The notes: generated by a model not told the origin, from the sequence alone. DNA of 38,998 nt from Thalassolituus sp. UBA674 (GCA_002298335.1 DBNK01000023.1:1-38998); one strand, 5' to 3'. Positions 1-7,423 are shown, counted from the first letter of the stretch. Made by a program: numbers and translations.

Positions 1-326
1 CCCTAAAACTGGCCAAAAATCTTACTGACGAGGAAAGAGAATCTGCCCTCGAAACCCTGGCGCTATGCTCTGACAATGAATTTGCAAAGGTAACGCCCCT
101 GAAGGAGCAGCTCCGAGCAAACTATGCCTACTTTGAAGATGGCGTTCGAATACCGAAATCGACACCCTTATCCGGTGTAGTCGTTTTGCCACAGAAAAAC
201 CTGCCACGACTGAAATGGCGACAGCCGCCATCACAGCGCGAGCATATCGAACCCAGAATTCAACGCGAATCCAGCATACACGATGAGCCTTTCATTGCTG
301 AAATTGGCTTGCACCGCTATCGATAA
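1..326 (+). CDS. Unrecognised protein, C-terminal part only
   Basis: An open frame runs from the window edge (codons in phase from base 3) to a TAA at 324-326, giving about 107 residues. The 5' end lies outside the window. The composition looks like real protein: charged helical segments such as LTDEERESALETLALCSDNE and KEQLRANYAYFEDGVRIPKS, then a basic Pro/Arg-rich tail ending IGLHRYR. I recognise no family. It is transcribed toward the putative Tn7-like end at 1087 and converges with the next gene 12 bp away, so it is probably transposon cargo or an accessory transposition gene. That placement is inference; the open frame and stop are seen directly. Confidence 0.6.
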   Translation, partial: LKLAKNLTDEERESALETLALCSDNEFAKVTPLKEQLRANYAYFEDGVRIPKSTPLSGVVVLPQKNLPRLKWRQPPSQREHIEPRIQRESSIHDEPFIAEIGLHRYR

Positions 327-338
327 ATAGCCATCCGT

Positions 339-752
339 TCAAGAAAGATCTGATTCGAAGACAAAATCGCAAAACAAATAGAATGGCGCATCGCTGTCAG
401 AAAAATGGGATCTATAGCCGTCAGGATCTAAGATTATGATCGTTTTGCCCGCTGTATTTCTTCTGACATCAAGAAATGTCCGCAGTGCATATGCCTCTTG
501 GCTATGGGGGCCAATCTTGCTCAAGCCATCAATAAGCAAGAGGTCGCCATCAATGGACTCCAAGGGCAGGTCAATTGCTGTCTCCGAATCCAAGGTCATA
601 ATCTGCACGCGGTCACACCGTTCATTTCCAAGCTTCTCTAACAACGCAATAACTTGATGACGGTTTTCAGCTTCGACAACTAGCGCGACACAACCGGAAT
701 ACAGGCCATCGCGCAATAGTTCGAGCATTCGCTCTAGCGAAATTGGGATCAT
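339..752 (-). CDS. Hypothetical protein, 137 aa, Walker-B-like strand
   Basis: The 137-residue protein starts MIPISLERMLELLRDGLYSG at the ATG ending at 752. It alternates helices and hydrophobic strands in a Rossmann/P-loop-like rhythm: CVALVVEAENRHQVIALLEK, then DGDLLLIDGLSKIG, which resembles a Walker B strand followed by a sensor loop, then AGKTIIILDPDGY. There is no Walker A (GxxxxGK[ST]) motif, so it is not a complete ATPase as it stands. It converges with the upstream partial gene and lies about 335 bp inside the putative transposon end. It is probably cargo or a small accessory protein of that element. I do not recognise a family and assign no function. Confidence 0.6.
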   Translation of the reverse strand: MIPISLERMLELLRDGLYSGCVALVVEAENRHQVIALLEKLGNERCDRVQIMTLDSETAIDLPLESIDGDLLLIDGLSKIGPHSQEAYALRTFLDVRRNTAGKTIIILDPDGYRSHFSDSDAPFYLFCDFVFESDLS

Positions 753-985
753 GGATTACCAAGGTTTGACATAGAGTTAATCAAATTCAGGGCGAGGCAT
801 AAGAACACCCTACCTAAAGCCTTGTAGATGCAATGACCCGCAGTATGTCAAAGTATCCAAAAGTATTCTCTCGAAAACTAATTTATTGTGTGACCATGAA
901 ATCTGAGCTCACTTCTTATCGAACAGATCGTCAGAACATCATCACAAGCCAATAGATTTTGTTCTTATTATTGCGTGGCCCATAA
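753..985. other. AT-rich non-coding stretch at transposon end
   Basis: About 230 bp between the 137-aa gene and the terminator/repeat block. I see no convincing open frame, tRNA or strong promoter. Its base composition is AT-richer than the parE side. It probably holds the promoter of the leftward gene ending at 339. Confidence 0.4.
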
Positions 986-1020
986 AAAAGCCCCGGCAAA
1001 TCGAGTTTGGCGGGGCTTTT
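986..1020. terminator. Intrinsic terminator, bidirectional type
   Basis: AAAAGCCCCG at 986-995 pairs perfectly with CGGGGCTTTT at 1011-1020 around a 15-base loop. The A-tract and T-tract flank the stem, so it can work on either strand. It lies just beyond the parE stop, on the transposon side of the repeats at 1021-1084. It would therefore terminate leftward parE transcription and shield the element. Confidence 0.8.
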
Positions 1021-1084
1021 GTTCAAACTTATGTACTTATTTGTTCAAGCTTATGTCGAACTGTTCAACTTTATGTACTAATTT
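1021..1084 (-). repeat. Three 20-22 bp direct repeats, putative TnsB-binding sites
   Basis: Three tandem copies start at 1021, 1043 and 1063 (spacing 22 and 20). On the plus strand each begins GTTCAA and continues with CTTATGT or TTTATGT. On the minus strand the core is ACATAA followed by TTGAAC after one or two bases. The arrangement, closely packed sites of about 20 bp next to a terminal TGT/ACA, is that of the right end of Tn7-family elements. From memory, the CATAAA-n-TTGA core resembles the TnsB sites of the Vibrio Tn6677 family. The repeats are seen directly; their role as transposase sites is inference. Confidence 0.65.
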
Positions 1085-1089
1085 ACATA

Positions 1090-2979
1090 TCAGACAATAT
1101 CAACTTCGTTGCCGTGGGTTTCCAGCCAGGCCTTGCGGTCGGAGGAGCGTTTTTTGGCAAGCAGCATGTCCATCAGCTCATTGGTGTCATCACCCGGGTC
1201 CAGTGTCAGCTGCACCAGGCGGCGGGTGTTGGGGTCCATGGTGGTTTCGCGCAGCTGCATGGGGTTCATCTCCCCCAGACCCTTAAAGCGCTGGACGTTG
1301 ACTTTGCCGCGTTTCTTTTCGGCCTGAATACGCTCAAGAATGCCCTGCTTTTCCGCTTCGTCGAGGGCGTAATACACGTCTTTGCCGATATCAATCCGGA
1401 AGAGCGGTGGCATGGCGACATAGACATGGCCTTCGGTGACCAGCTTACGGAAGTGGCGCAAGAATAGGGCGCACAGCAGCGTGGCGATGTGCAGACCGTC
1501 AGAGTCCGCATCGGCCAGGATGCAGATCTTGCCGTAGCGCAGACCGGAGAGATCGTCAGCACCGGGGTCGATACCCAGTGCCACGGCGATGTCATGTACT
1601 TCCTGCGAGGACAGAATTTCGTTGGGGTCGACTTCCCAGGTGTTCAGGATCTTGCCGCGCAACGGCATGATGGCCTGAAACTCGCGGTCGCGGGCCTGCT
1701 TGGCTGAGCCACCGGCGGAGTCACCTTCCACCAGAAACAGCTCGGTACGCTCGCCGTCCTGACCGGTACAGTCGGCCAGTTTGCCAGGCAGTGCCGGGCC
1801 TTGCGTGATCTTCTTGCGCGCAACTTTCTTGGCCTTGCGCAGGCGGGTCTGGGCGCTGCTGATGGCCATTTCGGCCAGACGCTCAGCGTCGGCGGTGTTC
1901 TCGTTCAACCACAGCGCGAAGGCGTCTTTGATGATGCCGGAAATAAAGGCGGAGGCCTCGCGCGACGACAGGCGCTCTTTGGTCTGACCGGCGAACTGCG
2001 GGTCGGCCAGCTTGGCTGAAAGTACGTAGGAGCAGCGTTCCCACAGGTCATCCGGCGTCAGTTTGATGCCGCGCGGCAGCAGGTTGCGGAACTCACAGAA
2101 CTCGCGCAGGGCATCGAGCAGACCGGAACGCAGGCCGTTCACATGGGTGCCACCCTGAGCCGTCGGGATCAGGTTCACGTAGCTTTCCTGCAGCAGGTCG
2201 CCGCCTTCCGGCAGCCAGTGCAGGGCCCAGTCGACCCCTTCGGTTTTGCCGGTCATGGAGCCGCTGAAGGGTTGCTCCGGAATGGCTTCCCAACCGGTGG
2301 CGTTGACCGTGAGGTAGTCTTTGAGACCGTCTTCGTAGTACCACTCGGCGCTGTCTTCGGCGTTCGGGGCGTTGAAGATGATTTTCAGGCCCGGACACAG
2401 CACGGCTTTGGCGCGCAATAAATGTTTCAGCCGCGGAATGGAGAACTTGGGGGAATCAAAGTATTTCGGGTCGGGCAGAAAGCGCACGCTGGTGCCGGTG
2501 CGTTTCTTACCGCAGGTGTCGATGACCTGCAGGTTGATGGCCTTATAGCCGTCTTTGAAGCCAATGCGCTGTACCTGACCGTCGCGCCATATCGTCACTT
2601 CCACCACCTGTGACAGGGCGTTCACGACCGAAACCCCCACACCGTGCAGACCACCGGAGAACTGGTAGTTGTCGTTGGAGAACTTACCACCGGCGTGCAG
2701 CTGGGTGAGGATCAGTTCCACACCGGAGATACCGTGCTGCGGGTGGATGTCAGTCGGCATACCGCGGCCGTTATCCAGCACCGTCATTGAGCCATCGCCG
2801 TGCAGCGTCACTTCAATGCGGTCAGCGTGCCCGGCCAGTGCTTCGTCGACGGAGTTATCGATGACTTCCTGTGCCAGGTGGTTCGGGCGGGTGGTGTCGG
2901 TGTACATGCCCGGGCGTTTGCGCACCGGGTCCAGACCGCTTAAGACTTCAATCGAAGAGGCGGTGTATTGATCTGACAT
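1090..2979 (-). CDS. parE: DNA topoisomerase IV subunit B
   Basis: ParE is the ATPase subunit of topoisomerase IV, which pairs with ParC to decatenate daughter chromosomes. At 629 residues it matches the usual length (about 630). The N-terminal GHKL ATPase shows VLSGLDPVRKRPGMYTD, the ATP-binding motifs EVIDNSVDEALAG and DNGRGMP, and the lid SGGLHGVGVSVVNALS. The TOPRIM domain follows with EGDSAGGSAKQARDR and the metal motif DADSDG. The protein ends NEVDIV, and its TGA stop (1090-1092) touches the putative transposon target duplication. It is the last gene of a leftward nudF-yqiB-yqiA-parE cluster, 84 bp after yqiA, with a GGGAA Shine-Dalgarno before the ATG. The usual neighbour cpdA is missing here. 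Confidence 0.97.
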   Translation of the reverse strand: MSDQYTASSIEVLSGLDPVRKRPGMYTDTTRPNHLAQEVIDNSVDEALAGHADRIEVTLHGDGSMTVLDNGRGMPTDIHPQHGISGVELILTQLHAGGKFSNDNYQFSGGLHGVGVSVVNALSQVVEVTIWRDGQVQRIGFKDGYKAINLQVIDTCGKKRTGTSVRFLPDPKYFDSPKFSIPRLKHLLRAKAVLCPGLKIIFNAPNAEDSAEWYYEDGLKDYLTVNATGWEAIPEQPFSGSMTGKTEGVDWALHWLPEGGDLLQESYVNLIPTAQGGTHVNGLRSGLLDALREFCEFRNLLPRGIKLTPDDLWERCSYVLSAKLADPQFAGQTKERLSSREASAFISGIIKDAFALWLNENTADAERLAEMAISSAQTRLRKAKKVARKKITQGPALPGKLADCTGQDGERTELFLVEGDSAGGSAKQARDREFQAIMPLRGKILNTWEVDPNEILSSQEVHDIAVALGIDPGADDLSGLRYGKICILADADSDGLHIATLLCALFLRHFRKLVTEGHVYVAMPPLFRIDIGKDVYYALDEAEKQGILERIQAEKKRGKVNVQRFKGLGEMNPMQLRETTMDPNTRRLVQLTLDPGDDTNELMDMLLAKKRSSDRKAWLETHGNEVDIV

Positions 2980-3063
2980 TGAATTCCCGTGATCAAAGAT
3001 GTTCTTTTTCCCGGAGTATACCCAGCACGGGGCCCTTTTGCAGTCCGTCGAATCCGGACATTG

Positions 3064-3684
3064 TCAGGAAATACAGCGCTGAAGATGAGCAAGTATCTGC
3101 GGTACGCGTTCGTCAAAGCCGGTGAAGCTGTGATTTCCGCCGCTTTCCAGCCACGCCGGGCAGTCGCGGTAGAGGGCTGCTGCCTGGCGGTAATCCAGTG
3201 TTTCATCGCCGGTCTGCAACAGCAGCAGGAGGTTCTCAGGCTGCTGAATCTGCGGACAGTGCAGGGATTCCAGTTGATCCAGATGGGCTTCTTCGACGGT
3301 GACCGTCTCGCCGGTATGGAAGTGTCTGTGGTCGCCGATGTAATGACGGAACAGCTCGTGCGGGCGTACTGCCGGGTTGATCAGAATGGCCGGAAGATGG
3401 TGTTTCTCCGCCAGCCAGGTCGCGTAAAACCCGCCGAGCGAGCTGCCGACGAGCCAGACCTGGTCATGTTCCTGCTGCAGTGCCTGCAGTTCAGCTTCCG
3501 CCAGCGCAATGGCGTCGAGTGGATGATGGGTCAGCTCCGGCGTGCGGATCTCCCCCAGCTCCGGGTGTTCTGCAAACAGGGCCAGCATCTGCTGTGCTTT
3601 CTCCGAGGCGGGTGAGCTTAAAAAACCGTGCAGGTAGAGACAGCCACTGTTGTGCAGGGCTGGCGGTATGATCAGATCAGACAT
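3064..3684 (-). CDS. yqiA: Esterase YqiA (alpha/beta hydrolase)
   Basis: A 206-residue alpha/beta hydrolase of the YqiA family (UPF0227 type), a cytoplasmic esterase of uncertain natural substrate. The start of the fold is CLYLHGFLSSPASEKA. The nucleophile elbow is GSSLGG around residues 80-85, with Ser82 the likely nucleophile. The family signatures INPAVRPHEL, QTGDETLDYRQA (acid) and GGNHSFTGF (catalytic His) are all present, and the match to E. coli YqiA is strong throughout. It sits between yqiB, whose stop leaves only a few bases before the yqiA start, and parE, as in many gammaproteobacteria. It is probably cotranscribed with both. No unusual residues were seen. Confidence 0.93.
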   Translation of the reverse strand: MSDLIIPPALHNSGCLYLHGFLSSPASEKAQQMLALFAEHPELGEIRTPELTHHPLDAIALAEAELQALQQEHDQVWLVGSSLGGFYATWLAEKHHLPAILINPAVRPHELFRHYIGDHRHFHTGETVTVEEAHLDQLESLHCPQIQQPENLLLLLQTGDETLDYRQAAALYRDCPAWLESGGNHSFTGFDERVPQILAHLQRCIS

Positions 3685-3687
3685 GGC

Positions 3688-4146
3688 TCAGGGGTAGCTT
3701 GGCGTAAAGTGAAACGGAGTCTGAGTATGGCCGTGATGCAGGCAATGCTCCAGCCAGTCGGCCAGAAACCGGTTCAGCTGGACTTTCTCGTCTGGCATGC
3801 GCATCTGCGGATTCGGGTACTGATAACGCCCTTCGAACTTGTGCTGATTCTGATAACAGAGCACCTCGGCCATGCTGGCGTCGTGATACAGGCGGACCTC
3901 CATACGCGGTGGCTGAATCCATTCCGGGTTCAGGCCTTCCTGCGTGACCGTCAGCATGCTGGTATACGGATGGGTTTCGTTCACCTGAATGCGGATGTGC
4001 GCCTGTTGGCCGCTGGGCGTGCTGATACCGATGAGCCGCTCACTGCCTGCCTCGGTGTCGGGCAGCAGTTTGAGAAAACGCAGATAATTGGCTTCACACA
4101 GCGAGGCCAGTTCCTGCAGGTCAGGCACATAGGGTTTGCGGCGCAC
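3688..4146 (-). CDS. yqiB: DUF1249 family protein YqiB
   Basis: A 152-residue cytoplasmic protein starting MRRKPYVPDLQELASLCEAN, the typical opening of the DUF1249/YqiB family. Later segments rich in Tyr and His (EVRLYHDASMAEVLCYQNQH) and RMPDEKVQLNRFLADWLEHC also fit the family. The biochemical role is unknown. It is encoded in the nudF-yqiB-yqiA-parE cluster. It starts 86 bp after the nudF stop and ends 3 bp before the yqiA start, implying one transcript. In E. coli the cAMP phosphodiesterase gene cpdA follows yqiB; here yqiA follows directly. Confidence 0.88.
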   Translation of the reverse strand: MRRKPYVPDLQELASLCEANYLRFLKLLPDTEAGSERLIGISTPSGQQAHIRIQVNETHPYTSMLTVTQEGLNPEWIQPPRMEVRLYHDASMAEVLCYQNQHKFEGRYQYPNPQMRMPDEKVQLNRFLADWLEHCLHHGHTQTPFHFTPSYP

Positions 4147-4232
4147 GTGTTCTCCTCAGTCCGGGTGTATGTTGCATGCTGGCAAGTCAGAAACCATAGC
4201 AGTGCCGGGAGGCTTTTTCAGCCCGGCGCAAT

Positions 4233-4874
4233 TCAGAACCTGACTGTCAGTTCAGGCACCTTACCACTGCGTATCGTGTCGTGATGTATCCTGAGCCATT
4301 GTATGGCCATGATGGTGGCAGCGTTGTCGATGGTGCCATCAGACACCGCCTGCCAGGCATGAGCAAATGCGATCCGGTGGACCCGGATGTCTTCGTGTTC
4401 ATCTATTAAACCATGGACACCCCCGGCATTCCCACTGTCGATCAGGCCGCAGTAGATGGCGACCCGTTCATCGGTGCCACCGGGGGATACCCAGTAACGG
4501 CAGATGGGTATCAGGCTCAGAGGCGTGCAGCCGGATTCTTCTTCGGATTCACGCCGGGCAACGTCTTCGTAGGTTTCACCGTCTTCGACCATACCGGCAA
4601 CCAGCTCCAGCAACCAGGGAGAGCGTTCATCCTCTAATGCACCCACACGGAATTGTTCAGTGAGTACTACCTCATCGCGTTGCGCGTCATACAGCAGCAC
4701 GCACACCGCCTCCCCCCGGGTAAAGAGTTCACGGGTGAAGGGCCCCAGCATCTGTCCGTCGAAGGTTTTGTGACTCAGTCGCAGTTTTTCCATGCGGAAA
4801 AACCCCTGATAGACGGTCTCGCGTGATTCAATAATCACGTCGTCGCGGGTGAAGGAAAGGTTCAAATCGCCCAT
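4233..4874 (-). CDS. nudF: ADP-ribose pyrophosphatase (Nudix hydrolase)
   Basis: A 213-residue cytoplasmic Nudix hydrolase that splits ADP-ribose to AMP and ribose 5-phosphate. The Nudix box is complete: GMVEDGE, then REsxEExGC (GX5EX7REUXEEXGU). Upstream, LTEQFRVGALEDERSPWLLE and, downstream, CRYWVSPGGTDERVAIYCG are typical of the NudF/ADPRase subfamily. It is the first gene of the leftward cluster ending in parE and is divergent from tolC, the same order as in E. coli. An AGGACAG Shine-Dalgarno lies before the ATG at 4874. The 172-bp gap to tolC holds promoters for both directions. Confidence 0.95.
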   Translation of the reverse strand: MGDLNLSFTRDDVIIESRETVYQGFFRMEKLRLSHKTFDGQMLGPFTRELFTRGEAVCVLLYDAQRDEVVLTEQFRVGALEDERSPWLLELVAGMVEDGETYEDVARRESEEESGCTPLSLIPICRYWVSPGGTDERVAIYCGLIDSGNAGGVHGLIDEHEDIRVHRIAFAHAWQAVSDGTIDNAATIMAIQWLRIHHDTIRSGKVPELTVRF

Positions 4875-5046
4875 AAACTGTCCTGTATGATCTGTGCTAA
4901 TAAGTGTGTTCGCTCAGGCGCACCAAAGCGCACGGGTAATGCGATTTTTTTCTGTTAGACTCCATCGAACATTGCCGAAATAGTCGGCAACAGGTTCTGT
5001 GAGCTGCACAGCCCTGAGAGACTAACAGCCTGAGAAAGGTACCCAC
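4875..5046. promoter_or_regulatory. Divergent nudF/tolC intergenic region
   Basis: A 172-bp divergent spacer. Toward tolC, a T-run (GATTTTTTTC) is followed by TTAGACT, a plausible -10-like element near 4955-4961, and an AGAAAGG Shine-Dalgarno lies 8 bases before the tolC ATG. The exact -35 elements are unclear. Confidence 0.35.
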
Positions 5047-6405
5047 ATGAAAAGATTTCTCCCTCTGGCCACGGCCGCCTGCGGACTGTCACTGAGTATG
5101 ACAGCAGCGGCTGAGGATCTGAGTGCCGTATACGACCTGGCGGTAGCCAATGATGCTCAGGTTGCGGCCGCACGCGCCACCCGCGAGGCCGACAGCTACA
5201 ACGCCACCATCGCCCGTGGCGGACTGCTGCCTCAGGCCAGTGCCAGCTATACCTGGGCCAAAGGTAACAGTGATTCAGAATCGTATTCCACGGTTTATTA
5301 TGAGACAACAAACCAGTTTGACCTGGTGTTGACCGGTCGGGAATCAGATTACACAGCGACGACGCTTGAGCTGAATGCCAACATGCCGTTGTTCAACCTG
5401 AACACCTGGTACAACTATAAAGCCGCACTGTCGGTGGACAGTGTCTCGGACCTGACTCTTAAAATCGCCGAGCAGAACCTGATTCTGCGTACTGCCGATG
5501 TGTACTTTGGGATTCTGCGTGCGCAGGACAACCTGGCCGCCGCCGAGGCTGAAGTGGAATCTGTTGAGCAGTCACTCGAGCAGGTGCGTCAGCGTTACGA
5601 AGTCGGACTGTCGCCAGTGACCGAACTGAACGAAGCTCAGGCCGCCTATGACCTCAGCTACGTGAACCTGCTGGATATGCAGGCCAGCCTGGAGATCAGC
5701 TACGAAGCCATGGAGTCACTGACAGGTTCCGTGATTAAAGACGTTGATCCGCTGAAAGAAAACGCCGACCTGAACAACCCGCAGCCGGAAGATGCCAGCG
5801 CCTGGGTTACCTCAGGTATGGAAGGCTTTCCGGGCCTGCTGACGGCCACGGCTCAGCTGGAATCTGCACGTCTGTCACGCAACGCCACCAAATCGAACCA
5901 TCTGCCCACAGTGAATCTGTTTGCCAGCTACAGTGATGAGACACAGTCCATTGATGGATACGATGATGACCTGGACACCACCACAAAAATGTATGGCTTG
6001 CAGGTCACCGTACCTCTGCTGGCTGGTGGCTCTAACTACGCCGCCACCAAACAGGCTGCTCTGAGTTACGCCGCTGCTGATGCAACGCTGGAACAGCAGA
6101 AGCGCGAATTGAAACAGAACATCCGCAGCCTCTACCTGCAGGTTCGTAACAACGTGCGCAACATCGCCGCCCGTGAACAGGCCATCCGCTCTGCACGTTC
6201 AGCGCTGGATGCAACCGAGACCGGTTATAAGGTCGGTACCCGCAACATCGTGGAACTGCTCAACGCCAAGCGTAACCTGTTTGCTGCCGGACGCGATTAC
6301 GCCAATGCGCGTTATGACTACATCATCAACCTGCTGAACCTGAAGTATTACTCAGGAGTGCTGAGTGAAGGGGATGTGGCGCAGTTGAATACGTTGCTGA
6401 AGTGA
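5047..6405 (+). CDS. tolC: Outer membrane efflux channel TolC
   Basis: A 452-residue TolC-family trimeric outer membrane channel for type I secretion and RND efflux. A Sec signal peptide (MKRFLPLATAACGLSLSMTA, then AAA-ED cleavage) has no lipobox, unlike OprM-type lipoproteins. The mature protein begins with the conserved DLSAVYDLAVANDAQVAAAR. Two outer-membrane-factor repeats follow, with long helices such as AEVESVEQSLEQVRQRYEVG plus LSPVTELNEAQAAYDL, and a second copy ending GYKVGTRNIVELLNAKRNLF. Its position divergent from nudF is that of E. coli tolC. A terminator follows at 6446-6476, so it is probably monocistronic. The length is slightly shorter than E. coli TolC (about 490), owing to a shorter C-terminal tail. 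Confidence 0.95.
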   Translation: MKRFLPLATAACGLSLSMTAAAEDLSAVYDLAVANDAQVAAARATREADSYNATIARGGLLPQASASYTWAKGNSDSESYSTVYYETTNQFDLVLTGRESDYTATTLELNANMPLFNLNTWYNYKAALSVDSVSDLTLKIAEQNLILRTADVYFGILRAQDNLAAAEAEVESVEQSLEQVRQRYEVGLSPVTELNEAQAAYDLSYVNLLDMQASLEISYEAMESLTGSVIKDVDPLKENADLNNPQPEDASAWVTSGMEGFPGLLTATAQLESARLSRNATKSNHLPTVNLFASYSDETQSIDGYDDDLDTTTKMYGLQVTVPLLAGGSNYAATKQAALSYAAADATLEQQKRELKQNIRSLYLQVRNNVRNIAAREQAIRSARSALDATETGYKVGTRNIVELLNAKRNLFAAGRDYANARYDYIINLLNLKYYSGVLSEGDVAQLNTLLK

Positions 6406-6445
6406 TTGGTTGATGAAGGAGTTGTTGCTGACGGAGTCAGTGATG

Positions 6446-6476
6446 AAAAAAGCCGGCGTTTATGCCGGTTTTTTTT
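6446..6476 (+). terminator. Intrinsic terminator of tolC
   Basis: A-run, then GCCGGC, a six-base loop GTTTAT, then GCCGGT followed by seven T residues. It lies 40 bp after the tolC stop. The A and T runs extend the stem, so leftward function is also possible. Confidence 0.85.
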
Positions 6477-6507
6477 ATGGGTGATTTTTATTTCTAATCC
6501 TTATGTC

Positions 6508-6530
6508 ATTGCGAGCCTTAGCGAAGCAAT
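6508..6530. repeat. Dispersed hairpin repeat (ATTGCGAG...GAAGCAAT type)
   Basis: ATTGC at 6508-6512 pairs with GCAAT at 6526-6530. The wording GTCATTGCGAG...GCGAAGCAATCC is a common dispersed intergenic repeat in many bacterial genomes, recalled from general knowledge. Only one copy is present in the window. Confidence 0.5.
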
Positions 6531-6564
6531 CCAGTAATATTTTAAGCTGAGTGTATTCGTGCTC

Positions 6565-6587
6565 CCGGGAGGACGGCATCCTCCCGG
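6565..6587. repeat. Perfect 9-bp stem-loop
   Basis: CCGGGAGGA at 6565-6573 pairs perfectly with TCCTCCCGG at 6579-6587 around a five-base loop CGGCA. There is no T-tract, so it is not an obvious terminator. It may be part of a REP-like element next to the RAYT relic. Confidence 0.5.
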
Positions 6588-6949
6588 CGCTGGCCCACCC
6601 TCCTGCTTCGCGCTGTGTTCCTCGCTGTTTCACGTCATTCTGCAAACTCACAACGACCACGATCCGATTCGGCGTCCTGCCTCAGCGGATCTGACAGAAC
6701 ATCCATGTTCTGTCGGTCTGCTCGTTTTTGAACTCCGTGGCTCGCAACAGGCGCACTGAAAACCAGCAGCACCGAGATCGAAATTACTGCACTGAGAGCC
6801 TTAACTGCTTTTCGAACAGCAAGCTCACTACCCAAATAATGAGGTCCTGAAGGAAATATTGAGAGTAAATGCCCCCACTGATGTCTCTTTTAAGGAAAGG
6901 TGTTGCTGGTTGAAAGTGCGTCTCTGGGGCCGCCGAAATTTCTGTTAGG
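6588..6949. other. Non-coding stretch between tolC and RAYT relic
   Basis: About 360 bp with no open frame I would defend. Short frames on both strands lack Shine-Dalgarno sites and protein-like composition. It looks like decayed intergenic or mobile-element debris. Confidence 0.4.
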
Positions 6950-7225
6950 ATCAATGGGGTCAGAGCATCCGATCTATCTGCAATTGGGAAGTACGGTGAA
7001 GAAAGGCAGGGTGCTTATCGTAAGATGTTCCGGGGAGCGATGCCGGAGTAAGAACTATTTGAAATACGCAATGCGACAGAAATCTCCTGGGCACTGGAGA
7101 TAGCCGGTTTAAGGCTGAAATCGAAGTCAAAACCGGGAGGCGCTCAATGCCAATGTCACGCGGTGGTGACCAGAAGTCGTCAGCTTTCCGGGAAGCTAAA
7201 AATCAATGACTCTGACCCCATTGAT
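6950..7225 (+). mobile_element. Remnant of a RAYT (REP-associated tyrosine transposase) element
   Basis: The remnant is bounded by perfect 16-bp inverted repeats: ATCAATGGGGTCAGAG at 6950-6965 and its complement at 7210-7225. Between them lies only the C-terminal part of a degraded transposase. Sequences of the form GGGGTCAGAGTCATTGATTT beside RAYT genes are familiar from other gammaproteobacteria. The 5' portion of the gene is missing, so this copy cannot move itself. Confidence 0.7.
6983..7209 (+). pseudogene. RAYT transposase C-terminal fragment, broken
   Basis: One frame reads GKYGEERQGAYRKMFRGAMP, then a TAA at 7049-7051, then ELFEIRNATEISWALEIAG. A shifted frame continues KAEIEVKTGRRSMPMSRGGD and QKSSAFREAKNQ to a TGA at 7207-7209. 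These are the characteristic last ~75 residues of REP-associated tyrosine (Y1/HUH) transposases: the YR..FR segment, the IR.AT..SWALG helix, the GRR motif and the RGGD tail. At least one internal stop and one frameshift, plus loss of the catalytic N-terminal HUH domain, make it non-functional. It ends exactly at the right inverted repeat. Confidence 0.75.
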
Positions 7226-7240
7226 TTTACATTGATTTGA

Positions 7241-7423
7241 TTAATTTTTATTCCTATTGAATGTCATGAGGAAAAAAAGATATGGGAAAAAAGGAATGAT
7301 GAAACATAATAACGCCCACAACAATCTGTTTTCTGAAGAGACTTTTGTAGACACCAATACGTGAATGATTGATGCAATCCATAAAATAATGACTGCAAAT
7401 TGGAAAACACTAGCACTTATCAT
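7241..7423 (-). CDS. Small two-TM membrane protein, PLDc_N-like
   Basis: I choose the ATG at 7423, giving 60 residues (MISASVFQFAVIILWIASII and on), because AGGA lies at proper spacing upstream and longer starts would run into the preceding gene. Two hydrophobic segments, about residues 4-22 and 35-54, flank a short polar loop with Arg and Trp (ENRLLWALLCFIIPFFPYLF). This resembles the PLDc_N/phospholipase D-nuclease N-terminal type of small membrane domain, but the match is by pattern only. It lies 52 bp downstream of the exported protein gene, on the same strand, in the same AT-rich DNA. The two may form an operon. Function unknown. Confidence 0.5.
   Translation of the reverse strand: MISASVFQFAVIILWIASIIHVLVSTKVSSENRLLWALLCFIIPFFPYLFFLMTFNRNKN

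Larger units (their letters stand above)
1..1087. mobile_element. End of a putative Tn7-like transposon abutting parE
   Basis: The right boundary is placed at ACA (1085-1087), the complement of the terminal TGT of Tn7-type ends, directly after the third repeat. The next five bases, TATCA (1088-1092), would be the 5-bp target duplication and include the parE stop codon. Tn7-family TnsD/TniQ proteins target the 3' ends of conserved genes and place the repeat-dense right end nearest the gene, which fits here. No transposase gene is inside the window, so the identification rests on the end structure, position and base composition. The other end and its TATCA copy would lie to the left, outside the window. 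Confidence 0.55.

Noticed and set aside
6559..6835. Short frames on both strands between tolC and the RAYT relic
   Set aside because: No Shine-Dalgarno, low-complexity composition, overlapping hairpins. Judged non-coding.
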